Shown here one piece after another: positions 1 through 9,600 of a stretch of DNA of 64,000 nucleotides. The position numbers and the translations under genes are program-made. The notes under the pieces are model-generated. The model made no database searches and was not told the origin of the DNA. It worked only from the letters and a program-made list of their open reading frames with translations. Location: NCBI RefSeq assembly GCF_000143985.1, contig NC_014364.1:3286001-3350000 (forward strand), in the 5' to 3' direction. Within the stretch, counting starts at the first letter, position 1; each line of letters opens with the position of its first letter. Source of the stretch: Sediminispirochaeta smaragdinae DSM 11293 (lineage in GTDB: Bacteria; Spirochaetota; Spirochaetia; DSM-16054; Sediminispirochaetaceae).

Positions 1-138
1 GGAGAAAGCGGCGGCAAACTGAAGGAGCTTTGCGACATCTGCATCACCGTACCGGAAACGGCAACCTTTAAGGTACAGGAGCTTCACCTTCCGGTCTATC
101 ATACCCTCTGCCTCATGCTCGAAGAGCATTGCTGGTAG
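1..138 (+). CDS. gmhA: C-terminal end of a SIS-family sugar-phosphate isomerase (GmhA-like), partial
   Basis: Only the last 45 codons lie in the window; the gene starts before position 1. The peptide runs through GGKLKELCDICITVP and ends in QELHLPVYHTLCLMLEEHCW. This is the usual tail of sedoheptulose-7-phosphate isomerases: after the glycine-rich turn comes the 'ITVPS...RIQE.H' segment that helps bind the sugar phosphate, then a final helix. GmhA makes D-glycero-D-manno-heptose 7-phosphate for heptose-containing polymers. Other SIS isomerases share this tail, so the exact substrate is uncertain. The gene converges on the ferredoxin gene with a 7-base gap. Confidence 0.6.
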   Translation, partial: GESGGKLKELCDICITVPETATFKVQELHLPVYHTLCLMLEEHCW

Positions 139-145
139 ATCGGGC

Positions 146-328
146 TCAGCGCCGTCTGATGGCCCCCATGGGGCAAAAACCGACGCAGCGACCGCAGTTG
201 GTACAACGCTCTGCATCTATTGTGGGTGCGGCAAACCCAGACTGCCGGATGGCACCGGTGGGACAAACCCGTACCGAAGGGCAAGGATGATTCTGCGGAC
301 ATCGAGCATGAACGACTTCTACGGACAT
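146..328 (-). CDS. small dicluster 4Fe-4S ferredoxin-like protein
   Basis: A 60-residue protein with two cysteine clusters. The second is a classical 4Fe-4S motif, CTNCGRCVGFCP (Cys42, 45, 48, 52). The first is looser, with cysteines at 10, 16 and 22 followed by Pro-Thr-Gly-Ala-Ile, matching the 'CP.GAI' that follows each cluster in bacterial ferredoxins. The ATG at 328 was chosen because AGGAG lies seven bases upstream. A longer open frame continues upstream but its N-terminus is not ferredoxin-like. It probably carries electrons in the cytoplasm; no partner oxidoreductase is adjacent, so the pathway is unknown. Confidence 0.75.
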   Translation of the reverse strand: MSVEVVHARCPQNHPCPSVRVCPTGAIRQSGFAAPTIDAERCTNCGRCVGFCPMGAIRRR

Positions 329-458
329 AGGTACTCCTGTTGCTTGTTTTGTCGAAAGGGAATTCGACAGGTTATGGTATAATATTTGATTTATACTATA
401 TAGACGTAATATTATTGTCAAGATAGAGGACATGCTATAGCGGCAACGAAAAATCAGC

Positions 459-2048
459 TTATTTCGGTATTGTAGTAATAGCGAGTTGAGCTTCGCCTGT
501 TCGAGGGGCGTCAGCTGAATCACTTTTTCGTAAACCTCTTGCCTGGGCAACAACATCTTTTACGCTATCGAAAATCATATACTGTTCTCCCTCGATAAAG
601 GTAGGGCGAACCGCCGGTATCGGGGGTGTACCAGAAAAAGCCGTAACAATAAGTCGTTCGACCCCAAGAGGTGGAACAACATCGAAGGAAGACGGATACC
701 GCACAACACGATTGACTTTATCAATTCCAATGAAAAAGCCTTCCTCAAGAAGTACTTTTTCACCGGTAGCAAGGATATAAGTAATTTGAAGTGTACACGG
801 TTGGTTTACCCGTATATACAGGTTAAGTTTTTCGCCCTCGATGTAGACCTGGGCATCCTCAGACTTCCCTTTGCTGGTCCATATATCAAGATGAATCCCT
901 CCGTCGGTCATGGCACCTTCTTCAAATTCCATGAGATCCTGGAGCGCCTGTTCATGATTTTGGGGTTCAAGCCCATAGTTCCGCGGAGCAGAATTACGGG
1001 GAAAGGTTGCGGAGACGCTTCCGACAACATTGGCGGGTTGCTGAGACAAGCGTACAAGAGTAAACAGCTCTACGTCATCGGTATGAATCCAGTAAGAGCC
1101 CTGAACGATGTACTGCGTATTCCCTTTCGGCAATTTTTCATTCAAAAGACCGGAAAGTTTGACAGCAACATACTGACCAAAGGGACTGGAAAAATCGGTC
1201 TGCTGGTACGTAAAAGCGGGAGAAAGAAAGTTCCCGGAAGAAAGCCCTTGTTTTTTCAATAAGATAACGATTTTCTCAAGAGCTTCATCAAACGAATCCG
1301 AAGCAAGACCCATGAGCGTATCGATTTTCTGCCGAAGCTCCTGCTCAAGGGCAGTTACATCGTCCCAATTCTTCATTGAGGAAGTATCTAAACCTGCAAA
1401 GAAAGCAGGAAGTGTCGAAGGTGACAGGGTATGGACGAGTGAATATGATTCATAAAGCTTGTCGAATTCCGGAAGACACAAAAGATAGGCCTCTGCTGCT
1501 GCGGCATTATCTCCGCGCCGTTCCTTCTCGCCGGCATCTTTGACCGATAGGAGTATCCGATTCGAAGAGGAGCGGGCCAAATCCGAAAACTCACTTATCA
1601 GTGTCGCTCGCTTTACATATGCTAAGGCATAGGAGATTCCCTCATATTCTTTAACAAGAAATGCGACATTCGGCAACTGAAGCGAAGCCGTACTTTTCGT
1701 AACACTGGAAACATAGGAGCTACTATGCAGAGCTGAAGCGGATTGCCGACTGGTGACCTCACTTGTAATCCTTACCCTGATTTTGCGAACCAAATCATCC
1801 ATAGCCTGGGTCTTTGCCTGCTCAAGAGCATCGGAACCAAGAGTCTTTGATTCCCCCATTCCAAAACCAGTAAGAATATCTTCACCGAACGGACTACGTA
1901 CGCCATAGGAGGAAACCCATAGGGGAACTCCAGCCTCTTGGAAAATGCTATCATGCAATGGCATCCCCGACTGAGAAAACAACAGCATGTTACTCAATAA
2001 GAAGATCAATAATAGCGTGAGCTTTGAGAAGCATATAACCTTTTTCAC
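459..2048 (-). CDS. secreted LPP20-like/DUF4384 protein
   Basis: The 529-residue protein starts at a GTG (2048) and has a signal peptide without a lipobox (MKKVICFSKLTLLLIFLLSN...). Residues ~70-160 resemble the LPP20-type domain: a helix rich in Ala/Gln (LEQAKTQAMDDLVRKI), then a strand-rich part ending in SYALAYVKR. Residues ~385-485 look like DUF4384: HLDIWTSKGK, GEKLNLYIRVNQPC, and a late V..LIVTAFS strand. DUF4384 proteins often sit next to bacterial caspase-like genes; one lies 4.6 kb upstream here, beyond an IS21 relic. It probably acts in the periplasm or at the cell surface. The function is unknown. Confidence 0.7.
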   Translation of the reverse strand: MKKVICFSKLTLLLIFLLSNMLLFSQSGMPLHDSIFQEAGVPLWVSSYGVRSPFGEDILTGFGMGESKTLGSDALEQAKTQAMDDLVRKIRVRITSEVTSRQSASALHSSSYVSSVTKSTASLQLPNVAFLVKEYEGISYALAYVKRATLISEFSDLARSSSNRILLSVKDAGEKERRGDNAAAAEAYLLCLPEFDKLYESYSLVHTLSPSTLPAFFAGLDTSSMKNWDDVTALEQELRQKIDTLMGLASDSFDEALEKIVILLKKQGLSSGNFLSPAFTYQQTDFSSPFGQYVAVKLSGLLNEKLPKGNTQYIVQGSYWIHTDDVELFTLVRLSQQPANVVGSVSATFPRNSAPRNYGLEPQNHEQALQDLMEFEEGAMTDGGIHLDIWTSKGKSEDAQVYIEGEKLNLYIRVNQPCTLQITYILATGEKVLLEEGFFIGIDKVNRVVRYPSSFDVVPPLGVERLIVTAFSGTPPIPAVRPTFIEGEQYMIFDSVKDVVAQARGLRKSDSADAPRTGEAQLAITTIPK

Positions 2049-2076
2049 AATCGAATTCCAATAATCGTTTTATAGC

Positions 2077-2082
2077 ATTATA
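2077..2082 (-). promoter_or_regulatory. -10 box (TATAAT) for the DUF4384 gene
   Basis: A perfect TATAAT reads towards the GTG at 2048, about 28 bases away, so the gene seems to have its own promoter outside the IS21 relic. The -35 is weak; TTTTGT 17 bases upstream is the best candidate. Confidence 0.5.
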
Positions 2083-2134
2083 CCATGAAATCATGAGAGA
2101 CAAAACGAGAAGATAGGGCCGATCCTGACAAATA

Positions 2135-2156
2135 TATGTCGCTCAAAAGCGACATA
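2135..2156. promoter_or_regulatory. perfect 9-bp dyad upstream of the DUF4384 promoter
   Basis: TATGTCGCT and AGCGACATA form a perfect inverted repeat with a four-base CAAA loop. It sits about 55 bases upstream of the -10 box and 38 bases outside the proposed IS21 left end. It could be an operator or an upstream terminator; there is no T-run on either side, so an operator is slightly favoured. Confidence 0.35.
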
Positions 2157-2299
2157 AAAGAAATGCTCTTTTTCATGCGCGAACGCTTTGAGGTGTCAAC
2201 ACCGGAATGAAATTGCAGAGTCCGGCTTGAAAAAAAGGGCGGTACCGCCTTGTAATGGTTGTAGCCAAACAATCATAAAAACAAGGAGTACGCCCTACA

Positions 2300-3042
2300 A
2301 TGCTGGAGTTACTGATGCATGAAGCACAGATGTTGAAACGACAGGGCAAGAAGATCAAAGAAATCGCTGAATCCCTCGGGAAAAGTGAACGCATGGTTCA
2401 CTACTATCTGACGGAGCCCTCACGACCACGTAAAAAACGGAACTATCCGAGCAAGCTCGACCCATTCAAACCCTACATTGATACTATACTCGAGGATGAT
2501 CCCTCGTTCAATCGGGAAGTCCTGCTCCGTCAATTACGAAAGCAAGAATACGCAGGTAGCATGACGATCCTCAGGGACTATGCTGCAAAGAAAGCGGCCG
2601 AGTGTAACCGGAAAGCGGTTATCCGCTTTGAAACAGAACCAGGGTTCCAGGCGCAGGTTGACTGGAAGGAATTAGGGAACCACCGGGTCGATGGGAGATT
2701 GAAGAAGCTCTACGCATTTGTAATGGTCTTCGGTTATTCCCGCAAGCCATTTGTCATACACACTACCAGCATGGACCAGGCGACAGTCCTGATGTGCCAT
2801 GTTCTTGCGTTTCAGTACTTTGGCGGTGTACCGCAGGAAATCCTGTACGACAATATGAAAACTGCATTTATCTACTCAACGACAGATGGGAAGTGGGTAC
2901 CGAACAAGCATCTCCTTTCACTGGCCCGGCATTATGGATTTACTCCGCGGCGCTGTCAGGTACGGCGACCACAGACCAAAGGCAAGGTGGAACGGTTTAT
3001 TCACTTTTACGAGAACAATTTCTGGATTGAGCACAAAACCTT
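2300..3042 (+). pseudogene. istA: IstA transposase, N-terminal half
   Basis: The reading frame from ATG 2300 encodes about 248 recognisable residues of an IS21 transposase, against roughly 400-500 in intact proteins. A helix-turn-helix lies at residues 18-37 (KIKEIAESLGKSERMVHYYL). The DDE catalytic residues are all present: Asp121 in QVDWKELG, Asp184 in ILYDNMK and Glu231 in GKVERF. Homology stops after FWIEHKTF, where the frame runs into istB sequence in the wrong phase and ends at 3169. The C-terminal domain is therefore lost and the product should be inactive. Confidence 0.85.
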
Positions 3043-3576
3043 CTCTCCTGGCCAAAGGGAGGACTTACTCAGAAGCAGTTCAACGAGCTGTCCAATCTGG
3101 CGTTTATCGAGCGCAGGGAAAACATCATTCTCCTCGGACCAAGCGGTCTGGGAAAGACTCACCTCATGACGGCTCTGGGACAAAAAGCCTGCCTAAATGG
3201 CTACACCGCATACTTTATCAGCTGTCTGGACCTATTGGAACGATTACAGCGGTCACGGGACCAGGGACGGCTAAAGAACAAGCTGACATGGTTCGGGAAA
3301 CCTCATGTTCTGCTGATAGATGAAGTCGGTTACGAAAACCTCAATTCAGAGCAAGCTGCATTGTTTTTCCAGCTTATTAATACCCGGTATGAACGTGGAT
3401 CTATCATCCTCACTTCAAATAAAACTTTTGGCAAGTGGGGTGAGATTATGGCTGATGATGCAGTCGCCACTGCAACTCTGGACAGGCTCTTGCATCATTC
3501 CCATGTGGTGAGCCTTAAAGGCGATTCGTATCGTATGAAAGACAGAATGAAAGATGAAGAGAAGATCAAATGCTAG
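3043..3576 (+). pseudogene. istB: IstB transposition ATPase, N-terminus lost
   Basis: This frame, +2 relative to istA, encodes the AAA+ ATPase helper of IS21 elements. It begins without a start codon at about GLTQKQFNELSNLAFIE and then shows Walker A GPSGLGKT (about 3136-3159), Walker B LLIDEVGY and the sensor SNKTFGKWGE. About 75 N-terminal residues seen in normal IstB are absent. The first in-frame ATG (3166) lies after Walker A, so no working ATPase can be made from it. The C-terminus to TAG 3576 is intact. Confidence 0.85.
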
Positions 3577-3646
3577 AAGAAAAAAGTGCCTACCATGGAG
3601 ATTCATCACCTTGGGACATCGTAATTGACGGTTACAAAACAAATTA

Positions 3647-4900
3647 TTACTGAAGAGTGACTAATACCAATATCAAACCGCTCTCTCCAGAGAACGGCTC
3701 CATGGCTTTACCAAGAATAGCCCCCTGTGCTCTGGAGAAATCTGTTACCTTCATGGCACTTCCTGATATTGAAGATGTCGTAAGGAGATCCCCCACCTCG
3801 ATATTCCCGTTGGAAGTATCCACATAGCAATAGACCCGACCGGACAGGGCGACCGGCTTGTCGTTCGTTCCGTCTTCCCTGGTGCCGATAACCATCCCCG
3901 GCTGAAGGCCACCCGCTCCCGAGATGATTCCCGCCACCTTTTTATCGTAGGCTTCCGAGCTTACTTTCAGGTTCCCCGGATTGTCGGGATCGATGACCAC
4001 GACCATTCCCGGATCTATAGCCCGTTTGCCGGACAGTTCAAAGACCTCGGCGTAATCGTGGACTTGAGTGCCATCGACGGAAATTTTACCGCCGTTAGTG
4101 TCCGCTTCAATTGTTACCGAGTTGGAAGAACTGCCATTGGAATCTTCGACCCGCATCCAACCGCCTCCAGAGTTATCTGAAAGCATAGTTATTGTGGTAG
4201 TACCTGAAGAATTGCTAAGGGCAAGAGTTCCATTACCACTACCTCCTGCCACGGCACTACCCGCATAAAGGCCGGACCCTGCGATAACATCATCATCTGC
4301 AATAATATCCTGCTCCGCTACTATATTACCAGTATCGTAATAGCTTGAATTCGGTGATCCGGCAAGTATATTACCGTTTGCTTCTATATCATCACCTGCA
4401 CTAATATCATCACCTGCACTAATATCATCACCTGCACTAATATCACCACCTGCACTAATATCACCACCTGCACTAATATCATCATCCGCCAAGACATCAT
4501 CCTCTGAGACAAGATCGCCTGCTCCAGAAGAAGTAGACGGAGATCCGGCTTTTATAGCTCCAGAGGCAGTCAAATTTCCTGTTGCAGTTATGTTTCCGCT
4601 TGCGTCACTGGCCATGAACCCACCGGATACATCGGACAGGGAACTGTAATCACTGGCCAAATTTGTGCTGTCTATGTTTCCGTTTACAAGAGAGAAAAGA
4701 GCGTCAAAGTTACCATTCACATCCGTTGAACTGATGGTTGTTCCTGAAGAAAAAGTCGTCTGGCTGCTGCTGATATCTCCCGAAGTCAAAAGCAGAAGAA
4801 AAGGCATACTAATAATAACGGCAACAAATATATGAAGTCCCTTTAGCCACTTCTTTTGAATGTCCTTTTTTCCCCTGCAATTTTTTCCCACCATATTCAT
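3647..4900 (-). CDS. repeat-rich surface protein with fibre-like C-terminal domain
   Basis: A 417-residue protein with a long positively charged N-terminus and one hydrophobic segment (residues ~22-42) that looks like a signal sequence or anchor. The middle is low in complexity and made of short turns such as DISAG-D, EANGNIL and VIAGSGLYAGS, which suggests a beta-helical stalk. Five exact or near-exact 6-residue repeats come from an 18-bp DNA repeat. Residues ~300-417 form a compact domain (PGMVVVIDPDNPGNL, VALSGRVYCYVD, GDLLTTSSISG, ILGKAMEPF) like the C-terminal cap of fibre or spike proteins. The start has AGGAG seven bases upstream. It is the last gene of the caspase operon, 22 bases after the lipoprotein gene. 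Confidence 0.65.
   Translation of the reverse strand: MNMVGKNCRGKKDIQKKWLKGLHIFVAVIISMPFLLLLTSGDISSSQTTFSSGTTISSTDVNGNFDALFSLVNGNIDSTNLASDYSSLSDVSGGFMASDASGNITATGNLTASGAIKAGSPSTSSGAGDLVSEDDVLADDDISAGGDISAGGDISAGDDISAGDDISAGDDIEANGNILAGSPNSSYYDTGNIVAEQDIIADDDVIAGSGLYAGSAVAGGSGNGTLALSNSSGTTTITMLSDNSGGGWMRVEDSNGSSSNSVTIEADTNGGKISVDGTQVHDYAEVFELSGKRAIDPGMVVVIDPDNPGNLKVSSEAYDKKVAGIISGAGGLQPGMVIGTREDGTNDKPVALSGRVYCYVDTSNGNIEVGDLLTTSSISGSAMKVTDFSRAQGAILGKAMEPFSGESGLILVLVTLQ
4391..4480 (-). repeat. 18-bp tandem repeat, five copies
   Basis: The unit ATCACCTGCACTAATATC on the plus strand is repeated five times head to tail, with one substitution (T to C) at the start of two units. It encodes D-I-S-A-G-D/G in frame. 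Because 18 is a multiple of three, gain or loss of units changes only the stalk length of the surface protein. Confidence 0.95.
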
Positions 4901-4922
4901 TTTATTCTCCTAATTCTTATTT

Positions 4923-6074
4923 CTAATCACCCCAGATACATTCATCCCAAAGGGAGGAATCCCATTGACCAACGGAAACCGAACTACTGCCCGTAATTGT
5001 GAAAATAAACGGATTTTCATCTGAATCATTGTTTGATATCAAAACCGAAGCGGTTTTTGAACCTTCACCTGACGGACTGAATGCTATGACAAACGTGGTA
5101 CTGCTTCCCGAGGAAACAGAAGACGCTGGCTGTGTCGTTACACTAAACTCGGAAGAATCAGTTCCGGAAATTGCGACAAGAGGACTGCCCGTAAGCTCCA
5201 AATTCTCATCACCTGTGTTTTCTATTGTAAATATTACCGAAGTTGAGGTTCCCACATCGGTACTGACGAATCCATAAATATCACTTGAGGCAATAATAGT
5301 TGTTCCTTGTCGTATATTTATTTCAGCATAAAGGCTTTCCTGGATAGAAAAACTATATATGCTGCTCCAGATCCCTACCGTCCCCTCCTCATTTACCCCT
5401 CTTACCCGCCAGTAACAGGTATTTCCGTATGCCAGCGCATCCGTATCCGGTATCTGATAGCCCGATTCCACCGTGGTTCTTATATCGCTTTCATCCAGTC
5501 CCGCTTCACTTAAAGCAAATTCAACTTCATAACTTGCAGCACCGGCAGTATCATCCCAATCAAGATACGGCGTGGTATCGTCAAGAGAATCCCCACCTGC
5601 CGGGCTACAATTCAATTCATTACCAGTATTAATTGAAAAACTCCGAATTTCCGACCACCCATCACTCCACTTCGTTCCGTCATAAGCCCTGGCCCTCCAG
5701 TAGTAGGTCTCAAAGTCGAGGAGCTTTCCCGTAGGAACAATACAGCTATTTGACGGATAATCTTCCTTATCCAGAATCATTGTTCCCGTAAAGTCGGAGC
5801 TTGTGTTTATCTGGATATGGTACGCAGTTATTTTATCAGGATTAAATTGATATACCACCAGCGTAGGAATAACGGTGTCAAGAGTTGTATCATTTTCCGG
5901 CCTTAAAAGGCTAATTTCATCAACATCATCATAGCTCCCGATACCATCACCATCACTATCTACCGATTCATAGCCAACATACTCATCCCCCTCTGGATCC
6001 ACCGGGTTGAGAGGGTTTCGGCATGTAGAAAGAAGCAGCAAAAAACATGAAACGGCTATAAGCGCCCTTTTCAT
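4923..6074 (-). CDS. lipoprotein with fibronectin-III-like and anchor-type beta domains
   Basis: The 383-residue product has a lipobox at LSTC with Cys18 as the acylated residue, then an Asp-rich stretch DSDGDGIGSYDD that resembles a calcium-binding thrombospondin-3 loop. Two FN3-like modules follow at ~70-155 and ~160-245, each with a 'YYWRARAYDG' or 'CYWRVRGVNEEG' strand. Residues ~255-365 match the choice-of-anchor/Hydin-like type (PASSVSSGSSTTFVIAFSP). The protein probably sits on the outer face of a membrane as an adhesive or scaffold protein. It overlaps the upstream gene by four bases (ATGA), so translation is coupled. No catalytic motif is visible. Confidence 0.7.
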   Translation of the reverse strand: MKRALIAVSCFLLLLSTCRNPLNPVDPEGDEYVGYESVDSDGDGIGSYDDVDEISLLRPENDTTLDTVIPTLVVYQFNPDKITAYHIQINTSSDFTGTMILDKEDYPSNSCIVPTGKLLDFETYYWRARAYDGTKWSDGWSEIRSFSINTGNELNCSPAGGDSLDDTTPYLDWDDTAGAASYEVEFALSEAGLDESDIRTTVESGYQIPDTDALAYGNTCYWRVRGVNEEGTVGIWSSIYSFSIQESLYAEINIRQGTTIIASSDIYGFVSTDVGTSTSVIFTIENTGDENLELTGSPLVAISGTDSSEFSVTTQPASSVSSGSSTTFVIAFSPSGEGSKTASVLISNNDSDENPFIFTITGSSSVSVGQWDSSLWDECIWGD

Positions 6075-6616
6075 TCTAGTGCTCCTTCAAGGCGCTGGAT
6101 CTCTCCTTCTATCGTGGTACGCTGAACCTGCAAATCTTTTTGTGAAGGGATCTTTGCAAAGAGCACTATTGAAGTAATAGCCCCAACACCGGCAAGCCCC
6201 AAACCGGTATAACTCATCAGATCGTAACGTTCATAGGTATCCCGGTACTCCGTTGCATCTTCACTTATCGTGGCATCCATATAATCATCGTAAGCATCAT
6301 TACCAAGGTCATGGAGGTAAAAATAGGAACCGGCACATAAGGCCGTTACAGCGACCATTACACCACTCCAGACGGCCCGGTGCCGTCGGCTTGCTTTTAC
6401 CTCGTTCAAATCAACAATGATTTGATCACGTTTTTTATATGCCTCATCGAGCTGGTTTTGTTGTATCCCCCTGTAATCGATCATAGTCTCTATAAGCAAC
6501 GGGGTAGATCCGACCTGGGCTATGGTAACGGCTGCCTCCAGATCTTTTGGCAAATTCTGAGCCGAAAGATCCACTATCGTTATCAATAAAAAAGCTGCAA
6601 TCACGCCGTTTTTCAT
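6071..6616 (-). CDS. membrane protein with coiled-coil segments, unknown function
   Basis: I do not recognise a family. The 181-residue protein has a signal peptide (MKNGVIAAFLLITIVDLSAQ), a charged helical stretch at ~55-75 (LDEAYKKRDQIIVDLNEVK), two hydrophobic segments (~83-103 and ~137-157) and a final coiled-coil-like tail (TTIEGEIQRLEGALE). The region between the hydrophobic segments is rich in Asp and Tyr. It lies 8 bases after the caspase lipoprotein gene and overlaps the next lipoprotein gene by four bases. It therefore belongs to the same operon and may link the lipoproteins to the inner membrane. Confidence 0.55.
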   Translation of the reverse strand: MKNGVIAAFLLITIVDLSAQNLPKDLEAAVTIAQVGSTPLLIETMIDYRGIQQNQLDEAYKKRDQIIVDLNEVKASRRHRAVWSGVMVAVTALCAGSYFYLHDLGNDAYDDYMDATISEDATEYRDTYERYDLMSYTGLGLAGVGAITSIVLFAKIPSQKDLQVQRTTIEGEIQRLEGALE

Positions 6617-6624
6617 AACATCTC

Positions 6625-9600
6625 CTATTGCACTTGATAAAATAGGTAACTTTCCGTAGAATAACGCTTGCTTGTTGGATGCTGTTTGCTACCGGTCAGT
6701 TCAATCACCTTGTTGTACACAAAACTATCCAGTTCGTTGATATCCACATAACCGTCCTGATTCGCATCGGCCCGTGATTTGGCCAAAGCATCTTCTACCG
6801 CAAGGGTAAAGGCCCCACCATGCCAGTTAGCATTTTCATAGGCATACTCGTTGCCCCGAGCAGCACTCATGACCGTAAAACCCGTCGCCGAACTCAGGCG
6901 GTCGACCACCTCGGTAATATTCTCATTTCCCCGCCTGCCGGTAACTCCACCGCTCTGACAGGAATCGAGCATGACCAGCACCTTTTTTGCCTGTACCGAA
7001 GCGATAAGATCATCTTCAAAATCACTCTGCTTAAGACCGTTTGCAGAGGGATTATTCATATCTCCATCATAGCCAAGCAGATAGTAGCGACCACGACTGT
7101 CCGTTATGCCGTGACCCGCAAAAAAAAGAACAACCATATCATCAACCCGGGCATCGGAAAGAAAGGTATTTATTCCATCCTTAATGTTAGCCCTCGTAGC
7201 ATTTCCATCAAGGAGCGTTTTAATATGGACCTGATCGTAAATCTCAGCATGTTCCTGGGTTCCAAAGACCGCAGCAATCTTTTGTGCATCTCCAGCCGCA
7301 TAGTTCAGATTCTGGGAGGATAGTTCATAGTCACTTACCCCCACCGAAAGCACATAAAGAGAGGGAGGGTTTTGAATTCCCTGGGAATAAAGGTGTAGCA
7401 GCTGGGTATCCGAGGCTACATTTTTTGTATTATAGACGGTAACACTAACCTCGTTTTCTCCTTTTTTAAGAACCAGGGGATAGGTTCCGCGGTACCTCTC
7501 GTGCTGAGCATCTGCAACCCTCAGCCCCCGGGCACCACTTCCTTCCAATGAAGCGCCATTGACCCGTATATCGACCGAAGCTATACCGTATGTTCGGTCG
7601 ACAGCCAGAATCTCCATAGAGGTACGGTTGTAAACATTGTCATTGTTTGATGGTGAAATGACTTCAAGAATGGGTCGGGAATTAACAAATGCACGTTCGG
7701 CATAGGTATCGGAAGTGCCATCATCTATGGAAAAATCTTTCCTGTTCTCTACAAGGAAGGTATGACTGTCCGGAACACGAAAATCCACTACTTGGGACTT
7801 TTCCACCCACCCGTATTTTCCGTAGATTTCCACCTTATACCACTCATCAAGCTCTCCAACAGTATCGAGAACAGCCCCTTCGGAGAGCACGGCAATCTGC
7901 GAGGCATTCTCCGCAGCCCCGCTTTTTACCACAAGGTTCTGCGAGGCAGAAACCTTTTTATTGATGGAAAGAACGGGAGATCCGACACTTCTGCCGACTG
8001 GCACATCCAGTTGTTTGTCGATAAGAGTCCCAAAATGGCGATCTTCTACAACTATACGCAAAGGCAGCGTATCGCCGCTAAAAGAGCGCTTCACACCGAT
8101 AGTTGCATTCAATCCTGCAGTTGCTCCACTGACAAGCATGTTTAACCGAAGGCTATTTTTAAAAAGGTCAATTGCCGTATCATCCGATTCCAAACCTATC
8201 GTTACATTGGACATATCGAAAATCGAATTATTTTTGACAATGACATCAAAATCGACTCCTTCACCAACCTGAATCATCCCATCCCTGTTCCCGGACGAAC
8301 TTGCACTATCGCCATCACTGATTGTGTAAGTGTACAGCACCTCTGGCAGAGAAAAAGCTTTAAGAGCGATAAGCTTTTGAACCTGCTCTTCCGAAAAACT
8401 GATTCCCGCACTATAGAGGGCCTCTACCACCTGTCGGGAAATATAATGCGATTCCGCAACGTGAAGAATATTCTCGGCATCGAAAGGAATCCGATTTTCC
8501 AGGAAAACCAACTCCAGATTTTCCTGGGTAATCGCCTTTTTTTGAGCAAAATAGACCAAATCGGAGGCGGTATAGGGTATCTTCTCATATTTAATTAGCT
8601 TGTCAATGACCGTTCGATCAATCAGGTCTGTTTCCACATAAGGTTTTATTTCATCGATAGTCAAATCAGACGATCGAAGAATGACCGCCCGACTCAAATC
8701 ATTTATTGTGAAATAACCATTATCTACCATGGATTTGACCGTTGAAGCATCAAGCTCCGTCAGATGATCAACAATAAATTCTCTGTCAGGTACGGGAACC
8801 GTTATCTTTCCACTACAATTCTCAGGAAGATAATTATTCTCCTCGGTAAACGATACCGAAACAGAAAGGTCTTTTCCGATATCACGATAATCCAACGAAG
8901 AAAGAAAACAGTTTCTCACAACCTTATTTCCCGGTGAGATTTTTCCAAAATAGAGCTTTTGCTGGATATTCTTCGTTCCTGTAATGGAAAGATCCGCCAC
9001 CAAATCAAACAGATCTCCTTTTCCCTCGTTGGTAACACTTACCTGTATTTCCGTTCGATCCAAATAGTTTGAAACCTGTTCGAAGCTTAACGAGGCTTTC
9101 GGGAAAGGAGGTAGTTCAGGGTGCCCCTGCTGGCAAGCATCACGATCCTCAAGCAATGCAATAATCAGTGAGGAACCGTACTGAGCATAGCCATCAGTTA
9201 CATTAATTCCCATATGTTTTTCAAAACATGCGAGAGGAGTTGGGTAATCTTCCCCAGCTGCAAGACAGTCCGCTCCCCGTTCAAGAAGATATCGAGACAA
9301 CTCTTCATGATCACGAGCAATCGCCCAAAACAGGGGTGTTGTCCCACTTGCAATGCTGTTGATATCTGCACCTTGATCGACCAAGAGTTTCGCAATCGCC
9401 GTATTTCCCTTATAGGCCGCCCAATGCAAAGGAGTAAAACCATCCATACGACGCGCGTTTACCGCAGCACCAGAGTCTAATAAGAATTTGACAAGATCTA
9501 CTTTTTCCATCCATACCGCATGATGTAAAAAGGACGAACCATACTCGTCCTTCCAGCCGAGATCAACCCTCCCGTCACGAACAAATTCCTCAAAGAGAGT

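Larger units (their letters stand above)
2194..3636 (+). mobile_element. IS21-family insertion sequence, internally deleted
   Basis: The element holds an IstA-like transposase fragment followed by the ATPase part of IstB, in the usual IS21 order. The left end is placed at TGTCAACACCGG (2194), the kind of TGT-start seen in IS21 termini. The right end is a guess: GTTACA at 3631-3636 is the only weakly matching inverse sequence. The end of istA and start of istB are missing and the two are joined out of frame. It lies between the DUF4384 gene and the caspase operon. It cannot move by itself. Confidence 0.7.

Noticed and set aside
786-1262. 158-codon plus-strand open frame
   Set aside because: It lies entirely opposite the DUF4384 gene, has no ribosome binding site and no protein-like motif.
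4391-4480. Regular short repeats that might be a small CRISPR array
   Set aside because: The 18-bp units are directly adjacent with no spacers, lie inside a coding frame and encode a regular peptide.
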